A DNA stretch of 60,175 nucleotides from Candidatus Obscuribacter sp. (GTDB lineage: Bacteria; Cyanobacteriota; Vampirovibrionia; Obscuribacterales; Obscuribacteraceae), in contig JADYXQ010000069.1 of the NCBI GenBank assembly GCA_021772135.1, positions 1-60,175 of the forward strand, read 5' to 3'. Below are positions 55,660 through 60,175 of the stretch, in pieces. How positions within the stretch are numbered: the stretch's first letter is position 1; every line of letters starts with the position of its first letter. A program made the position numbers and the translations under genes. The notes beneath the pieces were generated by a model. It made no database searches, was not told the origin of the DNA, and saw nothing but the letters and a program-made list of their open reading frames with translations.

Positions 55660-56918
55660 CCGCAACAGATAAATCAGGCGATCAAGAACGGCTCTTTGGA
55701 CCCAGCGGTTTTTTAGAACTGGGCGGCAATGTGCTCGTGGTCGATTTTGGCAAAGTCTTTCTTGAAGACACGGTAGTAGGATTTCTCTATGAAGATGGTC
55801 TCTTAAAAAACGGCAATTCGCCCGACACTGAAGATTCGCAGTGGCGACTGATAGACGACCTAGAAGGCTGTATTTTTCGCGGCACCGATTCGCGCGGCGT
55901 CGAACTGGTCATACCTAATTCAGAATATGGCGGACCAACCGGCAAATTACGATATAACGGCTGTACCTACAATGTTTTGAACGGTCGCATAGCCACTGAA
56001 GATCATCAGTTGGTGGGTGAGTTTGAAGACACTGGCAAAGTAGTTGTGCGCGATCATCATACAAAAGTAGCGCGGCGTGAGCTAGATGAAAGCGCCACTC
56101 TCAATTTGTATTTTGACGGCGTGCGCTCTGATGGTTCGGCCTGGCGCTATGAATGGGCTCGGCCCCTGGTGCGCAAAGATAAGTCATATGGTGAAAACGA
56201 GATTATTCGTTATTTCCAAGAATTCGATAAGCTCAGTATGACCCAGAAAAAATATGTGGTGGACAGCCTCAATATCTGGGCCACCAGCGGCATTTTGCAA
56301 GTAGTGAGAAAGAGCGAAGGCAATGCCGCTCTCGGCAATGTCAAACACGGCGCAGCTGGTGTTACCCGTGTGCGATCAGGCATGGTTGATCTTGATGTGG
56401 AAGAATTTGATCGTGATATCGATTTGTTCAAAAGATTCGGCTCACTGGCAGTGGTATCAACCAGAGTGCAGCCTTATGTAGAAGTGCGCATCAATCTTGT
56501 GGTATCACACGAATTTGGGCACCAGTTGCAATTTTGTCTGTCTCAAGCATTGCAAAACCGCGTTGACGAACTTTATATTGCCAGGCTTAAGCGCTCAGTG
56601 AAAATGTGTCCTGTACCTAATACCTATGAAGGTGGCTCGGAAATTTGCCGACCTGAATACGTGCCTAATCGCATGTTTGTCTCGGGTTATGCCAAGGCGA
56701 GCAAGTTTGAATACTGGGCGGAAAGCGTAGCGGCATTTTCGGTGCCGGAAAGTCGCAAACTTTTGAAGGAACTCGACCCCGCCATTCATAAAATTCTCAT
56801 GGAAGTGGTGCAACATCCTGAAACGGCTTTCACTCCTGTTTTGACTGAGCCGATTCTTGATCTGCAAGCAAGTTTAAGGCTTGGGGGCGAGCTCAAAGAG
56901 GATTTGCTTACTTGCTAA
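55647..56918 (+). CDS. Candidate zinc metallopeptidase with HEFGH and EYWAES motifs
   Basis: 423 residues from GTG 55647, which has AAAGGCGG 6-7 bases upstream; GTG 55617 is the longest option. There is no signal peptide. The N-terminal 200 residues are beta-rich and resemble nothing I know. Near residue 288, LVVSHEFGHQLQFCLS gives a HExxH zinc motif, and 71 residues later FEYWAESVAAFSVPESRKLL offers a Glu as third ligand. This is the gluzincin arrangement also found in anthrax lethal factor-like domains (HExxH ... ExxxE). All ligands are present, so activity is plausible. Substrate and location are unknown. It overlaps the upstream short ORF and the downstream pseudo-matrixin gene (7 bases), so the three act as a unit. 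Confidence 0.78.
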   Translation: MQVVTATDKSGDQERLFGPSGFLELGGNVLVVDFGKVFLEDTVVGFLYEDGLLKNGNSPDTEDSQWRLIDDLEGCIFRGTDSRGVELVIPNSEYGGPTGKLRYNGCTYNVLNGRIATEDHQLVGEFEDTGKVVVRDHHTKVARRELDESATLNLYFDGVRSDGSAWRYEWARPLVRKDKSYGENEIIRYFQEFDKLSMTQKKYVVDSLNIWATSGILQVVRKSEGNAALGNVKHGAAGVTRVRSGMVDLDVEEFDRDIDLFKRFGSLAVVSTRVQPYVEVRINLVVSHEFGHQLQFCLSQALQNRVDELYIARLKRSVKMCPVPNTYEGGSEICRPEYVPNRMFVSGYAKASKFEYWAESVAAFSVPESRKLLKELDPAIHKILMEVVQHPETAFTPVLTEPILDLQASLRLGGELKEDLLTC

Positions 56919-58360
56919 AGAGATATGCGCCTTTGCTTTGCATCATGTTGCTGCAAACGCTTAACCAGATGCCGCTGCACGCCGCATCAAGTGGGGCGCA
57001 GCCAGTGCTCAAAGCCATCGACCCTTCTGCAGCCAAGCTGGACGCGCCACCACCACCGGAGGCACAAAAGTCGCCGGCGGATAATATGTCGCCAATTCAG
57101 GGTCGGCCTTTGAACAGCTTGCAGCCGCAGGTTCCGGTGCTTGACCAATTGCCGCAGGAGCCCCTCAACCCGGCTGACGAAGAGCGAGTGAGCCGGTTGG
57201 AAAGACAGGCATTTGGCAATACATATCCTGAACACGAAGTGCCTGATCGTCTTGAACACCTGGAAAAAGAAGTTCTTGGCGGAAGCAAGGACGGGCAGTC
57301 GACCGAACGCATAGCCAGACTGGAGCAAAAATTACTTGGTGGTAGCGCCTTTGGTGGTGGCCAGCCCCCTGCCAATGCATACCCTGCTGTTCCTGGGGGC
57401 CAGGGTTATCCCGCGCCGATAGCGGTGCTGCCGCCGCAGCAGCCTGTTCAACCGATTCAACAGCCCCAACACGGCGTCTCCACAACTCCAATCGCCAGTA
57501 AACACTTACCGCCGGGACAAGTGGCGATGCCGCAAAACTGGTCTAACCAACCTAATTTTTCCCCTCGTGCTTATGGTCTGCCGAAACAAAATGGCGGTTC
57601 CTCTCCCGCCCCGTCACCATCTCCATCTCCTGTGCCTAACGCAGTGCCCGCCTGGACTCAGGCTCCCGCTAACAATGTCAGTGCACCGCCTCGCACACTA
57701 GGTCTGACAATCGATGCCGGTGCGGTGGCTAATTCTCTAGTTTATGATCAAAGCAGCGGTGATTATCTCGCCGCCATCAAGTGTTTTAATACTGCCGGCG
57801 GTGCTGCGGTTTACGCACATTGGTTGCGTTTCCCTGTGAAAGTGCGCTTGCCGGCCGGATCTCCAGAATCATGGCAGCGTAATTTAGAGGCGGTAATCGC
57901 CCGCTGGGATCAATATGTGCCGGTTAAAATAGCCCTGCCCAGTGAACCGGCCAATGTAGATGTTTTATGGGTAAATCAGCTGCCGCCAAAGGCTCTTGGT
58001 GTCACCAGGCTCGGTATCGCCGGCGGTCAAATGAGGGTCTGGATTTATTTATTGCGTCCAAGTTTTTACCCTAATGCAATTGCTGAGCGCACTTTGCCTT
58101 TAGTCTTTACCCGTGAAGTTGGTCATGCGCTGGGGCTCTTTGGTAAATCAGATAAGTTATCTGATTTGATGTACGCCGCCGATAGCGGCAGCTCAAACAC
58201 AAATGCAGCCTCACCGCAGGTGGCGGGTAAAGCTGCATCAGTGAAATTTTCGCCCATCGGTCAGCGTGATATTAACACTCTGAAGCGGCTCTATGAGTCG
58301 CCTGTAGTGCCGCCGGACCTCAGTCTGGAGCAACCGCTGGAGTGGGCCACCAGTTATTGA
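56912..58360 (+). CDS. Exported protein with degenerate matrixin-type domain
   Basis: 482 residues from TTG 56912, inside the stop of the preceding gene, with AGAGGA about 10 bases upstream. A signal peptide (LKRYAPLLCIMLLQTLNQMP, cleaving after LHAA) is followed by a Pro-rich region. Paired motifs follow: RVSRLERQAFG and RLEHLEKEVLG at about 88-125, then RIARLEQKLLGG. Another Pro/Gln-rich linker runs to 260. The C-terminal domain (about 290-465) has matrixin-like order ending in FTREVGHALGLFGKS and SDLMYAAD. The zinc motif HExxHxxGxxH reads R-E-V-G-H-A-L-G-L-F-G, so the first and third His are lost while Glu and one His remain. Proteolysis is unlikely. It may bind or regulate the neighbouring enzyme (inference). 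Confidence 0.82.
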   Translation: MLKRYAPLLCIMLLQTLNQMPLHAASSGAQPVLKAIDPSAAKLDAPPPPEAQKSPADNMSPIQGRPLNSLQPQVPVLDQLPQEPLNPADEERVSRLERQAFGNTYPEHEVPDRLEHLEKEVLGGSKDGQSTERIARLEQKLLGGSAFGGGQPPANAYPAVPGGQGYPAPIAVLPPQQPVQPIQQPQHGVSTTPIASKHLPPGQVAMPQNWSNQPNFSPRAYGLPKQNGGSSPAPSPSPSPVPNAVPAWTQAPANNVSAPPRTLGLTIDAGAVANSLVYDQSSGDYLAAIKCFNTAGGAAVYAHWLRFPVKVRLPAGSPESWQRNLEAVIARWDQYVPVKIALPSEPANVDVLWVNQLPPKALGVTRLGIAGGQMRVWIYLLRPSFYPNAIAERTLPLVFTREVGHALGLFGKSDKLSDLMYAADSGSSNTNAASPQVAGKAASVKFSPIGQRDINTLKRLYESPVVPPDLSLEQPLEWATSY

Positions 58361-58914
58361 AGGGCAGTGATTTTGTAATTCTTCGGAATGTCAAAGAGTG
58401 CAGCAGCAGGCGCATTAGTGTTAGCGCTGATCAGAGTCATACTGGTGGACATGTTGCCGGTTTTGCTATTGCTTTTAACTAGCAGTTGATTGGCTTCATC
58501 GACCCACATTTCAGTATCCGTGCCTTTTTCAGTGTAGCTGCAGCCACGACAAAGGCGACCGCCGATATTTTTGGTGCCAAGATCTTTGGCTGCTTTTTTC
58601 GTTTTAAGTACTTCGCCGACAGTACCTACATAAGCGTCTTTCAAAGGCATTTTCATGACGGACTTTTGGGCGTCCATAATGGCGTAGGTGGTTTTGGCCG
58701 GATAATCTAAAATCGAGACCATTTTGTAGGCGGAAGTTTTACTCTCGCTACGCACCTTACCTTTACCGTCCGAAGTCAGACGCATTGAGGTTTTTGAAGC
58801 ACCGGCCTGACATTCATAATTGGCATCGTAAACTTTTGGATACTCGGCAGCTTGAGAAGAGCTGATGCTGACAAATGAAAAAAGGGCAAGGCTGGCTGCA
58901 GTTAACACTTTCAT
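58354..58914 (-). CDS. Small exported protein, LolA-like/DUF4412-like
   Basis: 186 residues. Signal peptide MKVLTAASLALFSFVSISSS, cleaving after SQAA. The mature part looks like a half-barrel of antiparallel strands (YECQAGASKTSMRLTSDGKG, KVRSESKTSAYKMVSILDYP, KTTYAIMDAQKSVMKM, TDTEMWVDEANQLLVKSNS), with the order and the terminal FDIPKNYKI typical of LolA / outer-membrane lipoprotein-sorting-like or DUF4412 proteins. Two Cys pairs could form disulfides (CQAG, LCRGC). A lipid- or lipoprotein-binding role in the periplasm is possible but unproven. Its 3' end overlaps the convergent matrixin-like gene by 7 bases. GAGGAATTTC (minus strand) precedes the ATG. Confidence 0.8.
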   Translation of the reverse strand: MKVLTAASLALFSFVSISSSQAAEYPKVYDANYECQAGASKTSMRLTSDGKGKVRSESKTSAYKMVSILDYPAKTTYAIMDAQKSVMKMPLKDAYVGTVGEVLKTKKAAKDLGTKNIGGRLCRGCSYTEKGTDTEMWVDEANQLLVKSNSKTGNMSTSMTLISANTNAPAAALFDIPKNYKITALQ

Positions 58915-59061
58915 ACGAAATTCCTCGTGAAAAACATGATTCTAATAAAGCGGGTTGAGAATAGCACTGTTCCTTTGAAATTGCTCATATCTATATTATG
59001 TGAGGCAAAAAGAGGGAAAATCTAGCTGTGACTGGCTGACACAGATAAAGGAAGCGAAAAA

Positions 59062-59913
59062 ATGGTAATTCCGGCGCAGAAAGTGCAAGAGCTCACCATT
59101 GCCCACAGCCCTGATACTGACGATGCATTCATGTTCTACGGCCTTCATGCCGGCAAAGTGCCCACCGCAGGCGTCAAAGTCAATCAAGTTATGAAAGACA
59201 TTCAGACCCTCAATCAAGAGGCGCTGCAAGGCCTGTATGAAGTTTCGGCCATCTCTTTTGCCGCTTATCCGCGAGTACGTGGGCTTTACAAGCTGCTTTG
59301 CTGTGGCTCCAGCATGGGTGAAGATTATGGCCCCATGGTTGTGGCACCACCGGGCACCACCAGAGAAGATCTCAAAAACCTTACAGTTGCTATTCCCGGC
59401 TTAGAAACTTCGGCCTATCTGACTATGCGTCTCTGGCAGCCCGATCTCAAAGTTGTCTCGGTACCTTTCGATCAAATTGTCGAGCAAGTCTTGAGCGGCA
59501 AAGTAGGCGCAGGGTTGATTATTCATGAAAGCCAGCTTACATATGCCCAAGAAGGTTTGACCAAAATTGTCGACCTTGGTGTCTGGTGGCAAGAAGAAAC
59601 GGGCTTGCCTTTGCCTCTCGGTGGCAATGCCGTGCGCAAAGATCTGGGCGAAGAGATGATGCAGAAAGCGGCCAATCTTTTTAAAAGTTCTGTGGTTTAC
59701 GCCTTAGAGCACCGCAGCGAAGCGCTGGCATACGCCATGTCTTTTGCCCGCGATATGGACCTTGCTACGGCCGACAAATTTGTCAGCATGTATGTCAGTG
59801 ATCTCACTGTCGATTGCGGTGAACGCGGGCGCGAGGCTGTGCGCGTATTCTTCCAGAAAGCCTATGAACAGGGCATTTATGATGAGCTTATTGTGCCTGA
59901 GTTTGTGCTTTAG
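59062..59913 (+). CDS. mqnD: 1,4-dihydroxy-6-naphthoate synthase (futalosine pathway)
   Basis: 283 residues, normal for MqnD. Signatures are ELTIAHSPDTDDAFMFYGLH (the SPxxDxxFxF pattern), QDIQTLNQEAL-type sequence (DIQTLNQEALQGLYEVSAIS), GEDYGPMVV, VAIPGLETSAYLTMRL, VGAGLIIHESQLTY and ETGLPLPLGGNAVRKDL. MqnD converts cyclic dehypoxanthinyl futalosine to 1,4-dihydroxy-6-naphthoate, a late step of menaquinone synthesis outside the Men pathway. That implies menaquinone as the quinone for complex I (nuoLM) and GlpD in this genome. ATG 59062 has AAAGGAAG about 9 bases upstream. MqnA is a paralogue; the GLPLPLGG sequence argues for MqnD. Its stop overlaps the stop of the convergent hydrolase. Confidence 0.93.
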   Translation: MVIPAQKVQELTIAHSPDTDDAFMFYGLHAGKVPTAGVKVNQVMKDIQTLNQEALQGLYEVSAISFAAYPRVRGLYKLLCCGSSMGEDYGPMVVAPPGTTREDLKNLTVAIPGLETSAYLTMRLWQPDLKVVSVPFDQIVEQVLSGKVGAGLIIHESQLTYAQEGLTKIVDLGVWWQEETGLPLPLGGNAVRKDLGEEMMQKAANLFKSSVVYALEHRSEALAYAMSFARDMDLATADKFVSMYVSDLTVDCGERGREAVRVFFQKAYEQGIYDELIVPEFVL

Positions 59914-60175
59914 CCAGCGGAGTCAACAAATTTTTTCACAGCCTCTGTTAATCCTGCGGCATTCTTTAAACCAATATCGTTATGGCCTTCGTCATGGCCG
60001 ATATAGAGCTGCTTTGGCGCTAAGGCTTTTGCAAATAGAGTTTCGCTATAGCTCATGGGCAAAATCTGATCTTTGTCGCCATGAATTAAGAGCAGCGGCG
60101 CATGCGGTTTTTGCACTGCGGCGAGATTATCGAAATTGGGCTCAGGAGTAAGAGATGCAGGCAGTACCCAGAGAA
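59910..60175 (-). CDS. Alpha/beta hydrolase, C-terminal part (5' end outside window)
   Basis: The frame is open from the window edge (LWVLPASLTPEPNFDNLAAV at the start) to the stop at 59910, so the true start lies beyond 60175. The visible 88 residues are the C-terminal end of an alpha/beta hydrolase. The acid residue is in LLLIHGDKDQILPMSYSETL and the catalytic His in DEGHNDIGL, the usual Asp-His spacing of serine hydrolases. The nucleophile elbow is outside the window. It is probably a peptidase- or esterase-like protein (family pattern of prolyl-oligopeptidase-like or BAAT-like hydrolases); the substrate is unknown. Confidence 0.82.
   Translation of the reverse strand, partial: LWVLPASLTPEPNFDNLAAVQKPHAPLLLIHGDKDQILPMSYSETLFAKALAPKQLYIGHDEGHNDIGLKNAAGLTEAVKKFVDSAG

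Noticed and set aside
55477-56918. A single frameshifted gene joining the short ORF and the metallopeptidase ORF
   Set aside because: The downstream frame is closed at 55614-55616, each ORF has its own good ribosome site, and there is no homopolymer or repeat at the junction. I kept them as two genes, though homologues should be checked.

Overview
The window looks like chromosomal core DNA of a Gram-negative, non-photosynthetic relative of the cyanobacteria. The closest match I recognise is the Obscuribacterales (Vampirovibrionia, formerly Melainabacteria). This placement is an inference from gene content: type III glutamine synthetase, lpxI (hence lipid A), complex I subunits nuoM and nuoL, a fused gamma-alpha 2-oxoacid:ferredoxin oxidoreductase, futalosine-pathway mqnD, and many exported TPR, CHAT, glycine-zipper and proline-rich proteins of unknown role. 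I saw no transposase, integrase, phage gene or CRISPR array. Several starts are TTG or GTG but carry good ribosome binding sites.

Layout. 1-6.1 kb: a tRNA-Arg cut by the window edge, a small exported protein, a slipin, lpxI, a TPR protein, an unknown protein with a JAMM-like motif, and yjbQ. 6.1-12 kb: glnN with a terminator, an exported NlpC/P60-like gene broken by an 8-bp tandem duplication, and a Ser/Thr kinase fused to leucine-rich repeats. 12-20 kb: a GGDEF-EAL protein overlapping a membrane protein gene, a YdeP-type molybdopterin oxidoreductase, and a 948-residue exported protein made of about eleven ~80-residue repeats. 20-30 kb: typA and rsgA (divergent), a methyltransferase, a family 2 glycosyltransferase with a membrane glycosyltransferase-like partner, and a leftward group of glycine-zipper gene, glpD and a 2-hydroxyacid dehydrogenase.

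30-42 kb: a 550-base non-coding stretch with a long nested inverted repeat, a TPR-CHAT protein whose CHAT catalytic residues are replaced, two convergent genes for exported proteins with similar C-terminal parts, an SDR plus pgeF pair, and a CAP-domain gene overlapping a VWA-domain gene. 42-50 kb, energy metabolism: nuoM and nuoL diverge from a 284-base region, followed by a His-rich single-pass membrane protein, the 2-oxoacid:ferredoxin oxidoreductase pair korA-korB, and a small Cys-containing protein. 50-55 kb: a leftward run of LCP-family gene, serC, serA and a TPR/TonB-C protein. 55-60 kb: three overlapping genes (a 60-residue ORF, a HEFGH metallopeptidase candidate and a degenerate matrixin), a LolA-like small exported protein, mqnD, and an alpha/beta hydrolase cut by the right edge.

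The recognisable genes fit a respiring heterotroph. Serine biosynthesis, glycerol 3-phosphate oxidation, ferredoxin-linked 2-oxoacid oxidation, complex I and menaquinone synthesis are all represented. The least explained material is the set of exported proteins, several of which carry enzyme folds with missing catalytic residues. The strongest candidates for something undescribed are the overlapping metallopeptidase / pseudo-matrixin cluster (55.5-58.4 kb), the eleven-repeat protein (17.2-20.1 kb), the pseudo-CHAT protein (30.6-33.6 kb) and the nested inverted repeat at 30.15 kb.
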